Of a stretch of 64,000 nucleotides of DNA, positions 8,101 through 17,153 are shown in pieces (within the stretch, counting starts at the first letter, position 1; the number at the start of each line of letters is the position of its first letter). The position numbers and the translations under genes are program-made. Below the pieces are notes generated by a model. It made no database searches. It saw only the letters and a program-made list of their open reading frames with translations, and was not told the DNA's origin. The stretch spans positions 27,789-91,788 of the forward strand of contig DASQAZ010000117.1 of assembly GCA_035635475.1 (NCBI GenBank). Direction: 5' to 3'. The stretch is from VBOC01 sp035635475. Lineage in GTDB: Bacteria; Bacteroidota; Ignavibacteria; UBA10030; SZUA-254.

Positions 8101-9164
8101 AAGCCCTCATCACAAGCGGGGGGCGCGGGACGAGACTGCGCCCGCTCACCCATACGCAGAATAAGCATCTGATCCCGATCGCGAACAAACCGATACTCCA
8201 CTATGCAATCGAAGCGGCGGTCGATGCAGGGATCAGGCAGATCGGAATTGTCTGCAACGCCGACAGCGACGAAGTCCAGCGATCGATCGGCAACGGAAAG
8301 CAGTGGGACGCAAAGATAACGTACATTCGGCAGAAGGCCCCCCTGGGATTGGCGCACGCCGTAAAGATTTCTCAGAATTTTATCCGGAATGACAAATTCA
8401 TTTTCTATCTCGGCGACAATATGGTGGTGGGCGGCATCAAGCGGTTCATCGATGAGTTCGACCGGAGCGACTCCAACTGCTTCTTGACGCTCGCCAAGGT
8501 GAAGGACCCGGAACGATTCGGCGTGCCCGAGATCAAACGCGGCAAGATCGTCCGTGTTGAGGAAAAGCCGGCGAAACCGAGAAGCCACTTCGCGGTCGCC
8601 GGGATTTACCTCTACGACCGCCATATCTTCGAAGCAACAAAGCATATCAGGCCGAGCAAGCGTGGAGAGTTGGAGATCTCCGATGCGCACCAGTACATGA
8701 TCGACAAAGGATACAAGATCGGATACAGCGAAATTACCGGCTGGTGGAAAGACACGGGCAAGCCATCGGATTTGCTCGAGGCGAACCGGATGGTTCTCGA
8801 CAGCCTCGAGGCGAGAATCGACGGCGCCGTTGACAAGTCGTCCACCGTCGCGGGGAAAGTCGTACTGGAAAAGGGAGCGCGCCTGATCAACAGCGTCGTA
8901 CGGGGCCCCGCGATCATCGGGAAAAATTGCACGATCGAGAATAGCTATGTTGGGCCGTTCACTTCGATCGGCGACGGGACGCAGATACGTAATTCCGAGG
9001 TTGAGTACAGTATCGTCCTCGGGGACTGTAAGATACTCAACGTCCGGATCCGGATCGAAGGGAGCATTCTCGGCAACGACGTGGAAATCGTTGATGCGAT
9101 GGGCAAGCCTCACGTTCACAGATTTATGATCGGCGACCAGAGCCGGGTGGAAGTGGCATGGTGA
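8097..9164 (+). CDS. sugar-phosphate nucleotidyltransferase, long RmlA type
   Basis: 355 residues, the length of the 'long' glucose-1-phosphate thymidylyltransferase group rather than the 290-residue RmlA. The signature GGRGTRLRPLT (residues 8-18) and HLIPIANKPILHYAI are clear, with FYLGDNMV as the metal site and VVEEKP-type RVEEKP. From about residue 240 hexapeptide-like repeats (KGARLINSVVRGPAIIGKN and following) form a left-handed helix. The likely product is dTDP-glucose or another NDP-sugar for surface polysaccharides. The start is a TTG whose last two bases are shared with the TGA of the preceding gene (TTGA), with no ATG nearby. Confidence 0.9.
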   Translation: MKALITSGGRGTRLRPLTHTQNKHLIPIANKPILHYAIEAAVDAGIRQIGIVCNADSDEVQRSIGNGKQWDAKITYIRQKAPLGLAHAVKISQNFIRNDKFIFYLGDNMVVGGIKRFIDEFDRSDSNCFLTLAKVKDPERFGVPEIKRGKIVRVEEKPAKPRSHFAVAGIYLYDRHIFEATKHIRPSKRGELEISDAHQYMIDKGYKIGYSEITGWWKDTGKPSDLLEANRMVLDSLEARIDGAVDKSSTVAGKVVLEKGARLINSVVRGPAIIGKNCTIENSYVGPFTSIGDGTQIRNSEVEYSIVLGDCKILNVRIRIEGSILGNDVEIVDAMGKPHVHRFMIGDQSRVEVAW

Positions 9165-9168
9165 CGAA

Positions 9169-9951
9169 ATGAACTATCAAACACTGCTGGTGAGAACCGA
9201 GAAACGCATTTGTTTCATAACCCTTAACCGGCCGGAGAAACTGAACGCCCTGAATCTCCGCTGCAAACAGGAACTCAGGCAACTGTTCGCCGACTTGCAC
9301 ACAAACCGCGAAGTAGATGTGGCGATCGTGACGGGGTCGGGGGAAAAGGCGTTCGCGGCGGGAACCGATATCAATGAACTCTCTTCTCTCGACAGGGAGA
9401 CGGGCAAAGAGTTTGCCCTGAACGGCCAGGCGGTCTTTGACATGATCCAGCATCTGGGCAAACCGGTGATCGCGGCCGTCAACGGGTACGCTCTCGGGGG
9501 CGGATGCGAGCTGGCCCTCGCCTGTCACATCCGTATTGCATCGGAGAACGCCATCTTCGGTCAGCCGGAAGTTAACCTGGGCCTCGTCCCCGGCTACGGC
9601 GGGACACAGCGCTCGGCTCGATTGATTGGGGCCGGGAAAACTGCCGAGATGCTCCTCACAGGAAATCAGATCAGCGCAGCCGAAGCCCTCCGCATCGGTC
9701 TGGTCAACAAGGTCGTCCCTCAGGCAAGCTTGCCTGCAGAGGCTGAGGCCATTGCGGTCGCAATTCTCTCCAAGGCCCAGATTGCCGTCCGGATGGCGCT
9801 CAAAGCGATCAACATCAGCATGGAGTTGCCGCTCAGCGAAGGTCTGAAGATCGAAGCAACCTTGTTCGGCGAGTGCTGCGGAACGAAGGACTTCAAAGAG
9901 GGCACGAGGGCATTCCTCGAAAAGCGCAAACCTAAATTTACCGGCGAATGA
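9169..9951 (+). CDS. enoyl-CoA hydratase/isomerase (crotonase family)
   Basis: 260 residues, the usual length. The oxyanion hole stretch FAAGTDINEL (about residues 62-71) and GYALGGGCELALAC (about 104-117) are present, and both catalytic glutamates of true hydratases appear to be kept: Glu in GGCEL and Glu in FGQPEVNLGLVPGYGGTQR. This supports hydration of 2-enoyl-CoA in fatty-acid or amino-acid degradation. It lies 4 bp after the nucleotidyltransferase and shares ATGA with the next gene. Confidence 0.95.
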   Translation: MNYQTLLVRTEKRICFITLNRPEKLNALNLRCKQELRQLFADLHTNREVDVAIVTGSGEKAFAAGTDINELSSLDRETGKEFALNGQAVFDMIQHLGKPVIAAVNGYALGGGCELALACHIRIASENAIFGQPEVNLGLVPGYGGTQRSARLIGAGKTAEMLLTGNQISAAEALRIGLVNKVVPQASLPAEAEAIAVAILSKAQIAVRMALKAINISMELPLSEGLKIEATLFGECCGTKDFKEGTRAFLEKRKPKFTGE

Positions 9952-10481
9952 ACTGGGGCAGCGCGATCCACCGGCCCATGGTTGTCCGTGCGGTCATCTC
10001 GCTTCTCCTTGGCGCTGCGGCGTTGGGGCTGTTTGTGCTGAACCGGATCAGCCTCCTGCGGCCTGATCGATCCGGATCGGCGTCGACCGCGTCCCGGCAA
10101 GAACCTCGCGCCGGGGGAAACCGCCCCGATCTCCCCCCCGCGCTCGGAGATCTCGACCGGGAGGTCGATTCGGTACTCATCCGATTTGGAATCCAGTCTT
10201 CGTGGATCCGTAAGAAAACCATCGCCATCCCGAACGCCGATTTCCCGCGCATCGAGCGCAGAGTGCTTCTGCCCAACGATATTGCCACCATCTCGATGAA
10301 CGCCGCCTTCAACACGATGGCGAAGCGGTACAACGGCCGGGCAGTCGCCTCGGAGAATCTCAAGGAGAACTATGTCACGATCCATATTGAGACGGGGGGC
10401 TCGATCGTTCAAACCATCATCCTGCGTCCCACGGCGAACCTCAGGCGGGCAGCACGCAAAGGCTCGTTGACGCGGGCCTGA
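9948..10481 (+). CDS. hypothetical single-pass membrane protein
   Basis: 177 residues, not recognised. A hydrophobic segment at about residues 12-31 (MVVRAVISLLLGAAALGLFVL) would anchor it in the inner membrane. It is followed by a Pro/Arg-rich linker and a soluble domain of about 110 residues containing DSVLIRFGIQSSWIRKKTI and a C-terminal basic tail. The start overlaps the enoyl-CoA hydratase stop as ATGA, which argues for co-translation. The soluble part would face the periplasm. Confidence 0.7.
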   Translation: MNWGSAIHRPMVVRAVISLLLGAAALGLFVLNRISLLRPDRSGSASTASRQEPRAGGNRPDLPPALGDLDREVDSVLIRFGIQSSWIRKKTIAIPNADFPRIERRVLLPNDIATISMNAAFNTMAKRYNGRAVASENLKENYVTIHIETGGSIVQTIILRPTANLRRAARKGSLTRA

Positions 10482-10505
10482 AAATACAATGAAAGATTGA
10501 ACTCA

Positions 10506-11993
10506 ATGGCGACGCAATCGATACAACCCCGGGAAGCCGGGGCCTTGACGATGGACAAACTCGTTTCTTTGTGCAAGCGCAGAGGATTTGTCTTCCAATC
10601 GAGCGAGATCTACGGGGGATTGAACGGCGCATGGGACTACGGCCCGATGGGTGTCGAGCTCTTGAACAACCTCAAGGCAGAATGGTGGAGGGAGATGACC
10701 TTCCGGGACAATATCGAGGGGATCGACGCCGCCATTTTGATGCATCCGAAAGTGTGGGAAGCCTCCGGTCACGTTGAGAATTTTACCGATCCGATGGTCG
10801 ATTGCCGGACATGCAAGGCCCGATACCGACTGGATGTCCTTTTCGAAGAGCTGTCTGTCAAAAAGCAGAAAGAATTGCTGCGTCAGGTCGAGCCGGGCTT
10901 CCCGATTCCCGCGGAAGACGAACGCTTCGTCGATGAATTCAAAAAAAAGGTCGAGCATGAACCTCAGAAATTCCTGGCAATCCTCTCCTGTCCCAACTGC
11001 GGCAACAAATCTACGTTCACGGATGCGCGCAAATTCAATCTGATGTTCAAGACATTTGTCGGCCCTCTCGAAGATTCGGGCGCCCTCGTCTACCTGCGTC
11101 CCGAAACCGCGCAGGGAATTTTCGTGAACTTCCTCAACGTCCAATCAGCGTCGAGGCAGAAGATCCCCTTCGGCATCGCCCAGATCGGCAAGGCGTTCCG
11201 GAACGAGATTAATACAAAAAACTTCCTCTTCCGCACCCGTGAGTTCGAGCAGATGGAGATGCAGTTCTTCGTGAAACCCGGGTCGGACGTCGAATGGTTC
11301 GAATACTGGCGGGAGGCGCGGATGAAGTGGTTCCAGGCGCTCGGGATGCGCGCCGACCGGCTCCGGTGGCACCGGCATGAGCCCGACAAATTGGCCCATT
11401 ACGCCAAGGATGCCTACGATATCGAGTACGCGTTCCCTTTCGGCTGGGGAGAAATCGAGGGCGTTCATAATCGCACCGACTTCGATCTGTCCCGCCATGA
11501 ACAATTCTCCGGCAAGAGCCTGAAATACTTCGACGAGCAGAACAAGGAGAAATACACGCCCTTTATCATCGAGACATCGGCGGGGGCCAGCCGGTCGTTT
11601 ATGGCATTCCTGGCCGACGCCTACTCCGAAGAAGCTGCGCCGACGGCCGAGGGATCGACCGAGACCCGGGTGGTGATGAAATTTAATCCCCGGCTCGCGC
11701 CTATCAAAGCTGCAATTTTTCCGCTTGTCAACCGGGACGGCATGCCCGAGATCGCAGAACGGATCGAACGGGATCTGAGGCCCAGGATGCGCGTGTTCCG
11801 CGATGAGAGCGGGGCCGTGGGGCGCCGCTACCGGCGACAGGATGAGATCGGAACCCCGTACTGCATCACCGTCGATTCACAGACGCTCCAGGATCAAACG
11901 GTGACCGTCCGCCACCGGGACACCATGCTGCAGGACAGAATTGCGAGTGAAAAGCTTCTTCCCTATCTTACGGAAAGGTTCGCGGTCCCGTAA
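10506..11993 (+). CDS. glyQS: glycine--tRNA ligase, dimeric class II type
   Basis: About 495 residues from the ATG; a TTG nine bases upstream is the alternative. It contains the class II signatures of the single-chain (alpha2) glycyl-tRNA synthetase: GGLNGAWDYGPMG near the N-terminus, MVDCRTCKARYR and CPNCGNK (zinc-type cysteines of the insertion), YLRPETAQGIFVNF, FRNEINTKNFLFRTREFEQME, EGVHNRTDFDL and SAGASRSFMAFL. The C-terminal anticodon-binding domain runs from about residue 390 (KFNPRLAPIKAAIFPL). It charges tRNA-Gly with glycine in the cytoplasm. It ends the amrA-started plus-strand group. Confidence 0.97.
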   Translation: MATQSIQPREAGALTMDKLVSLCKRRGFVFQSSEIYGGLNGAWDYGPMGVELLNNLKAEWWREMTFRDNIEGIDAAILMHPKVWEASGHVENFTDPMVDCRTCKARYRLDVLFEELSVKKQKELLRQVEPGFPIPAEDERFVDEFKKKVEHEPQKFLAILSCPNCGNKSTFTDARKFNLMFKTFVGPLEDSGALVYLRPETAQGIFVNFLNVQSASRQKIPFGIAQIGKAFRNEINTKNFLFRTREFEQMEMQFFVKPGSDVEWFEYWREARMKWFQALGMRADRLRWHRHEPDKLAHYAKDAYDIEYAFPFGWGEIEGVHNRTDFDLSRHEQFSGKSLKYFDEQNKEKYTPFIIETSAGASRSFMAFLADAYSEEAAPTAEGSTETRVVMKFNPRLAPIKAAIFPLVNRDGMPEIAERIERDLRPRMRVFRDESGAVGRRYRRQDEIGTPYCITVDSQTLQDQTVTVRHRDTMLQDRIASEKLLPYLTERFAVP

Positions 11994-12038
11994 AACGGGA
12001 TCTCCGCCGAAGGGCCATCAACAATAAGGAGTTATGCA

Positions 12039-12710
12039 ATGAAATCATCGCTTAATCTCGTCGTGGTTCTGCTTCTCTCCGCCTCCCTCCTGATGATGGG
12101 ATGCCATGCGAGCAACACTCTCAAGGGAGGAGCGATCGGCGCAGGCGCCGGAGCGATCATCGGGGGACTGATCGGCAAGGCCGCGGGAAATACGGCGGCC
12201 GGCGTTATCCTGGGGGCTGCGATCGGCGGCGCGGCCGGGTTGGCGATCGGGCATTACATGGACAAGCAGGCCGAGGAGATGAAACAGGACCTGAAGAACG
12301 CAAAAATCGAACGAGTGGGCGAGGGAATCAAGATTACCTTCGACACCGGAATCCTCTTCAAAACCAATTCATCCGAGCTGCAGTCCGAGGCGAAGAAGAA
12401 TCTCGGGGACCTCGCGAAGATCCTCAACAAGTATCCGGACACGAACATTCTGATCGACGGGCACACCGACTCGACCGGGACCGCCGACTACAACCAGCAC
12501 CTATCCGAGCGGAGGGCTGAATCGGTTGCGAATGATCTGAAAGGACTCGCAGTTGCCGGATCGCGTTTGACGACGCGGGGTTTCGGCGAGTCACAGCCGG
12601 TTGCCTCAAACGTGTCCTCCGAAGGACGGCAGCAGAATCGCCGCGTTGAGGTCGCCATCTTCGCGAACGATAAGCTGAAAGAGGCGGCAACGAACAACCA
12701 GCTCGAGTAA
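12039..12710 (+). CDS. OmpA-family lipoprotein with glycine-zipper segment
   Basis: 223 residues. A signal peptide ends in a lipobox (LLMMGC, Cys22). Residues about 29-72 form a glycine zipper (GAIGAGAGAIIGGLIG and GAAIGGAAGLAIG), which inserts in membranes. The OmpA C-terminal peptidoglycan-binding domain follows: NILIDGHTDSTGTADYNQHLSERRA and GFGESQPVASN with NRRVEV. Similar proteins (YiaD type) link the outer membrane to peptidoglycan. A clear ribosome-binding site, AAGGAG, sits 8 bases before the ATG. The 45-bp gap after glyQS shows no obvious promoter. Confidence 0.93.
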   Translation: MKSSLNLVVVLLLSASLLMMGCHASNTLKGGAIGAGAGAIIGGLIGKAAGNTAAGVILGAAIGGAAGLAIGHYMDKQAEEMKQDLKNAKIERVGEGIKITFDTGILFKTNSSELQSEAKKNLGDLAKILNKYPDTNILIDGHTDSTGTADYNQHLSERRAESVANDLKGLAVAGSRLTTRGFGESQPVASNVSSEGRQQNRRVEVAIFANDKLKEAATNNQLE

Positions 12711-12811
12711 CCTCGAGCAAGCGCGGCCCGGGATCCCCAATCGATATCAATCGACTGGCAATTCGAGTTACACAGGGCGGATTTGGGGCGCTGGCCGCGG
12801 CATTTCTGTTC

Positions 12812-13924
12812 ATGGGGAATTGTTTCGGCCAGTGGATCGGCGATTCGGCCGTTGAAGCTCATACCCACCGCGGTATTGAGTACGTTTACAACCTCTCATT
12901 CGACAGCGCGCGCGCCGAGTTTCAGTATGTCCGGCGGGAGAAGCCCGACCACCCTGCAGGGTACTTTTTTCTCGCAATGGTGGACTGGTGGAGAATCATC
13001 ACCGACCTGGACAACACATCGCGCGATGATCGATTCCTCTCCCAGCTCGACCGGGTAATCGATCTCTGCGACAGCCGCCTGAAAAAAAACGAGCACGACA
13101 CGGCGGCGCTTTTCTTTAAAGGCGGGGCCCTCGGATTCCGTGGGCGCCTTCACGGCAATCGGGAGGACTGGGTGCAGGCCGCAAGCGACGGGCGGGCCGC
13201 GCTGCCGATCGTTCAGGAGGCCTACAAGTTAGCACCAAACAACCGCGACGTCCTCCTCGGCATGGGAATCTACGATTACTATGCCGCGGTCGTTCCCGAG
13301 AGGTATCCCTTCGTCAAACCGTTTATGATTTTCTTTCCGAAGGGCAACAGAGAGAAGGGACTCCGGGAGCTGCGTGAGGCGGCCGCCAAGGCGAGGTACG
13401 CAAACACCGAGGCAAACTACGTGCTTCTCCAGGTGTTGCAGAATTTCGAGAAGCGGTACGACGAAGCGCTCCCGCTGGCGCAGAAACTTCACGAGCGGTT
13501 CCCCGACAATGTGATCTTTCACAAGTACCTGGGGCGCTGTTACGCCTCGGTTGCGAACTGGGAGGAGATCGAACGGACCTTCTCACAGATCCTCGAGCGA
13601 GTTCAAAACAAGAAACTCGGCTACGATGCGATTGTCGAACGCGAAGCACACTACTACGTCGGGCTCTCCGCGATGAACCGGGCGGATTACGCGGCCGCCC
13701 TGGAACACTTTTACCGGACGGACGAACTGTCCCGCTCAATCGACCGGAAAGATCCCACGGGATTCATGGTGATGACCAACCTGAAGATCGGTCTAATTTA
13801 CGACCTTCAGAAAAAGCGCAGCCTGGCGCTGGAACAGTACGGCAAAGTGCTCAAGATGGACGACTACCAGGACGCTCACAGGCAGGCCGGGCAATACATG
13901 AAAACTCCTTACGCCAAATTCTAA
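12812..13924 (+). CDS. TPR-like repeat protein, probably exported
   Basis: 370 residues from the first ATG. Helical repeats run through the protein (for example EANYVLLQVLQNFEKRYDEALPLAQKL, HKYLGRCYASVANWEE and HYYVGLSAMNRADYAAALEHFYR), matching tetratricopeptide-like folds. No catalytic motif is seen. The frame stays open upstream of the ATG, and its translation back to a CTG at 12755 gives a basic then hydrophobic stretch (GALAAAFLFMG) that looks like a signal peptide. The true start may therefore be a non-standard codon at 12755 or nearby. The protein would then be periplasmic. Confidence 0.75.
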   Translation: MGNCFGQWIGDSAVEAHTHRGIEYVYNLSFDSARAEFQYVRREKPDHPAGYFFLAMVDWWRIITDLDNTSRDDRFLSQLDRVIDLCDSRLKKNEHDTAALFFKGGALGFRGRLHGNREDWVQAASDGRAALPIVQEAYKLAPNNRDVLLGMGIYDYYAAVVPERYPFVKPFMIFFPKGNREKGLRELREAAAKARYANTEANYVLLQVLQNFEKRYDEALPLAQKLHERFPDNVIFHKYLGRCYASVANWEEIERTFSQILERVQNKKLGYDAIVEREAHYYVGLSAMNRADYAAALEHFYRTDELSRSIDRKDPTGFMVMTNLKIGLIYDLQKKRSLALEQYGKVLKMDDYQDAHRQAGQYMKTPYAKF

Positions 13925-13934
13925 CTCTCCTTGA

Positions 13935-14678
13935 ATGATAAAAATCATTCTGTTCGGTCTGATCGCCGCCGCCGCCGAAGTCCTGGGAGGGACGCTGATC
14001 GTCCTAAGGAAAGAATGGCCAAAAAGGATTCAGGAATATCTGATCGCGCTGAGCGCCGGGTTCCTTCTCGCGCTCGTCTTCTTCGATCTGATCCCGGTGA
14101 GCCTCAATCTCGTGGGGCCATTTGCCTCCCTCTATATTATACTCGGCTTCTCCACTCTTCATTTTTTTGAGCACACGCTCGTGGGCCATCTCCATTTCGG
14201 TGAGGAGACTCACACCGATGTCATGGTCTCCCGCCTGGCGAGCCTTTCCGCGTTCGCCGGCCTCTTCATCCACGCATTCTTCGACGGAATTTCAATCTCG
14301 GCGGGGATGCAGTACGACTATTTTATCGGACTGCTCGTCTTTATCGCGATCCTGCTGCATAAACTGCCGGAAGGGCTGACGATCGCTTCGATCATGATCG
14401 CCGCCAGTCAGCCGAGGAAGAACGCCTTCCTGGCATCGCTTGCGATCGGTGTCGCCACCATGCTCGGAATCGTGATTGTATTCCTGATATCGGGGCTGGA
14501 GAAGAGTACCGTGGGGATTGCCTTCGCCTTCTCTGCGGGTGCGGCGACGTACGTGGGAGCAAGCGACCTCATACCCGAGGTCAACCGGTCAAAGAACCGG
14601 GTTGTGCCGCTGATCGTCTTCGCGGGAATGCTGCTCTTTTACCTCAGCCAGCAGGCACTCGTTGGGATCTTGCGGTAA
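13935..14678 (+). CDS. ZIP-family divalent metal transporter
   Basis: 247 residues with about eight hydrophobic segments. The family's metal-site helices are visible: HAFFDGISIS (TM4 type, about residues 113-122) and HKLPEGLTIASIM (TM5 type, about 138-150). A His-rich patch, FFEHTLVGHLHFGEETH, lies in the loop after TM3. ZIP proteins import zinc, iron or other divalent metals into the cytoplasm. It starts 10 bp after the TPR gene and converges with the PorV/PorQ gene. Confidence 0.92.
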   Translation: MIKIILFGLIAAAAEVLGGTLIVLRKEWPKRIQEYLIALSAGFLLALVFFDLIPVSLNLVGPFASLYIILGFSTLHFFEHTLVGHLHFGEETHTDVMVSRLASLSAFAGLFIHAFFDGISISAGMQYDYFIGLLVFIAILLHKLPEGLTIASIMIAASQPRKNAFLASLAIGVATMLGIVIVFLISGLEKSTVGIAFAFSAGAATYVGASDLIPEVNRSKNRVVPLIVFAGMLLFYLSQQALVGILR

Positions 14679-14690
14679 CGCGTTCCCGTC

Positions 14691-15635
14691 TCAGAAACTT
14701 ATGGTCACACGATGGACAGCTCCGATTTGGCCGAAGGAGGAGAAGGCGTAATCGACGTTGTACATCTCGGTGTTGATTCCTCCGCCGATGGAGAATCCGG
14801 CGAGACCGGAGCTCGAAAGGATCTTAAAATCCTGTCTTCGCTCATTGTTGTAGCCGACGCGGAGGTGCACATTCGGCCCCGGCGCGAGCTCGACTCCGAT
14901 CGCAAACGCTCTGAATCTGCGGCCGAAGGAATCCTGATGTTCATTCACTTTGTCGAGGCTGACCATCAGCACCGCCGGCAGGTGTTCCGGATAGAGCGAG
15001 ACTCCGATTCTTAGATCCAGAGGCAGGTTCTCCCTCGTATTGAAATACGGATCAAGCTGTGTGCCGAGGTTGAGCAGGCTCGCGCCGATCGTCATCCTGT
15101 CAGGCACCGCGAGGTACTGCACCCCGAAGTCGAGTGCGGCTGCCGAGGAACGCGCTTCGGCGATAGAGGAATAGATAAATTTCGCGTTGACCCCATACGT
15201 GAGCCCCGGCTGCAAGGGGCCGGCGTAACCGACGGTCATCGCGAGTTCCCCGGCGCCGAATGTCCCGAGATCCTCCCCTTCCTCACCCGTTCGATTGAAT
15301 TCCCCGTAGTTGATGTACACGATACCGGCGCCGACGAAGCCCAGGTTCGGGACTTCCGTCCCGAAACTGGCGTGCCCGGCATTGATGTCGAGGAGATGCT
15401 TGAGAAACCCAAACGAGACACGCCTCTGCGTCAGCGTCCCGAGACCCGCGGGGTTATAGAAAATCGCGTTCGGATCGTCGGTCATTGTAACGAACCCCCC
15501 GCCCAGCGCGGCGGCGCGTGCGCCCACATCAAGCCCGAGAAAATTATAGGTGCTATTGTCCTGGGCCCGGAGCGTGAAGGCAGATGGTATGAAGAGCGCC
15601 GCTAGGACAATGATGGTGGGGAGAAGGACGCGCAT
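14691..15635 (-). CDS. PorV/PorQ-family outer-membrane protein (type IX secretion associated)
   Basis: About 315 residues. A signal peptide (LLPTIIVLAALFIPSAFTLRAQ) precedes the family hallmark LGLDVGARAAALGGGFVT...DPNAIFYNPAGLG. The rest is beta-barrel-like with alternating aromatic and glycine strands and a C-terminal Phe. Family members include the PorV shuttle of type IX secretion, and this window also holds a T9SS cargo. Upstream in-frame ATGs at 15659 and 15683 could add 8-16 residues. The frame also stays open back to 16481, but that stretch is antisense to deoC and not coding. Confidence 0.88.
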   Translation of the reverse strand: MRVLLPTIIVLAALFIPSAFTLRAQDNSTYNFLGLDVGARAAALGGGFVTMTDDPNAIFYNPAGLGTLTQRRVSFGFLKHLLDINAGHASFGTEVPNLGFVGAGIVYINYGEFNRTGEEGEDLGTFGAGELAMTVGYAGPLQPGLTYGVNAKFIYSSIAEARSSAAALDFGVQYLAVPDRMTIGASLLNLGTQLDPYFNTRENLPLDLRIGVSLYPEHLPAVLMVSLDKVNEHQDSFGRRFRAFAIGVELAPGPNVHLRVGYNNERRQDFKILSSSGLAGFSIGGGINTEMYNVDYAFSSFGQIGAVHRVTISF

Positions 15636-15764
15636 GAGTTGGAATCTACTCAATTGCATGAAGAGATACAAAAATCGCGTCATCACGCCCGCTGTTTCTT
15701 TTTCCCAAAATAGTCGTATATTGAAGCGAATGATCGATAATTTCATCGTCATTGACATATCCGG

Positions 15765-16658
15765 ATGGTGAGCAAAGAGATTGAGCGGCTTGTCCAATCG
15801 ATCTTGAATGATCCGCCGGGGGAGCATCCCTGCTGCAAGGACGGAACATGCTCGGACGGTCTCTGCGTCATTCATAATAAGGAAGGCGTCCGGAGCATCG
15901 TCCACAACGGTGCGGCGAGGGTCACCGCGGGGATGGGCATTGAGGCGGCAGGCGGGATCGAGACAGACCTCGCCAGATTGATCGACCACACGCTCCTCAA
16001 ACCTGATGCGACCAAGGAGCAGATTACGAAGCTCTGTGCGGAGGCGAAGAAGTATAACTTTGCAAGTGTCTGTATCAACCCCTGCTATGTCTCCCTTTGC
16101 GCGAAATTGCTCCGCGATACACCGGTCAAAGTCTGTACCGTGATCGGCTTCCCGCTGGGCGCTACGAGCACGGCCGCGAAAGCATTCGAAGGGGAGCAGG
16201 CGCTTCGCGACGGCGCGAACGAGCTGGATATGGTCATGAACGTCGGGATGCTGAAATCCGCCGAGTATGAATATGTCGAGAATGATATTTTCGCCGTCGT
16301 CACCACGTCGCGCCGCTATGGGGCTCTCACGAAGGTCATCCTCGAAACTTCGCTCCTGACCGATGAAGAAAAAATCAAGGGCTGCCTGTTGGCGAAGCGG
16401 GCGGGGGCAGATTTTGTGAAAACATCGACCGGATTTGCAGGGGGCGGTGCAACGGTCGGCGATATCGCCTTGATGCGCCACGTGGTGGGGTCGGCGATGG
16501 GTGTAAAGGCGTCGGGCGGCGTGCGAACGCGCGAGGAAGCTCTCGCGCTGGTCGCCAGCGGAGCCGACCGGATCGGCGCGAGTGCCAGCGTGAAGATCGT
16601 CGGCGGGAATGGCGAGGGTCGGATCGGCTCAAATCTGAAAGCCATGCAGTCATATTAA
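15765..16658 (+). CDS. deoC: deoxyribose-phosphate aldolase with Cys-rich N-terminal extension
   Basis: 297 residues; the aldolase core starts at about residue 66 (DLARLIDHTLLKPDAT). Catalytic features are present: CTVIGFPLGA, the DMVMNVG strand, the Schiff-base lysine in FVKTSTGFAGGGAT and the second lysine in VKASGGVRT. It cleaves deoxyribose 5-phosphate to glyceraldehyde 3-phosphate and acetaldehyde in nucleoside salvage. The first 65 residues are extra compared with E. coli DeoC and contain four cysteines in CCKDGTCSDGLC, possibly a metal site. It heads a plus-strand group with two SPOR lipoproteins. Confidence 0.95.
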   Translation: MVSKEIERLVQSILNDPPGEHPCCKDGTCSDGLCVIHNKEGVRSIVHNGAARVTAGMGIEAAGGIETDLARLIDHTLLKPDATKEQITKLCAEAKKYNFASVCINPCYVSLCAKLLRDTPVKVCTVIGFPLGATSTAAKAFEGEQALRDGANELDMVMNVGMLKSAEYEYVENDIFAVVTTSRRYGALTKVILETSLLTDEEKIKGCLLAKRAGADFVKTSTGFAGGGATVGDIALMRHVVGSAMGVKASGGVRTREEALALVASGADRIGASASVKIVGGNGEGRIGSNLKAMQSY

Positions 16659-16682
16659 CGTCCACAACAATCTGAGGGCTTT

Positions 16683-17153
16683 ATGATTCTATTCAAAGGA
16701 GCGTTTCCGGTGTTCGCCATCGCGGCAGCGATGATCGTCGCCGGCTGCTCTTCATCAAAGCAAAGCGAGAAGACCGGCTCGACAACCGTTCAGAACCCGT
16801 CCGAAACGTCATCGAAGCCGGAGGGCGCGAAGACCGATACGTTCGACGTGAAGGTCGACAACTCAAAGAAGCCGTCGTACGAACCAACGGCGACCGCCGC
16901 CCAGCCCGGAAACTTCGCCGTGCAGATCGGCGCGTACCAGAAGCAGGAAAATGCCGATCGCGTCGCAGCTCTTGCGAGGGACCGGTTTGCGGTGACCATC
17001 ACCACGGTTTTCGACCGGACGAAAGGCCTGTGGAAAGTACTCGTGGGAAATTTTCCGACGAAAGATCAGGCGAGGCAATTTCGCGATGAGATGGTTCAGA
17101 AATACCCGAGCGATTACAAGGATGCGTGGACGACCGACATCCCGCAGCAGTAA
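16683..17153 (+). CDS. SPOR-domain lipoprotein
   Basis: 156 residues. The signal peptide ends in a lipobox (MIVAGC, Cys22), then a Ser/Thr/Lys-rich linker of about 55 residues, then a SPOR domain (about 78-150) starting NFAVQIGAYQKQENADRVAAL with WKVLVGNFPTKDQARQFRDEM. SPOR domains bind denuded septal peptidoglycan, so the protein probably acts in cell division or envelope upkeep. It follows deoC by 24 bp, and the next SPOR gene starts inside its 3' end. Confidence 0.9.
   Translation: MILFKGAFPVFAIAAAMIVAGCSSSKQSEKTGSTTVQNPSETSSKPEGAKTDTFDVKVDNSKKPSYEPTATAAQPGNFAVQIGAYQKQENADRVAALARDRFAVTITTVFDRTKGLWKVLVGNFPTKDQARQFRDEMVQKYPSDYKDAWTTDIPQQ

Noticed and set aside
7956..9119. 387-codon open frame on the minus strand
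   Set aside because: Antisense to the DUF2520 and nucleotidyltransferase genes, no recognisable motif.
15660..16481. N-terminal extension of the PorV/PorQ frame (596 codons in total)
   Set aside because: The extra part lies antisense to deoC and precedes a clear signal peptide, so it is not translated.
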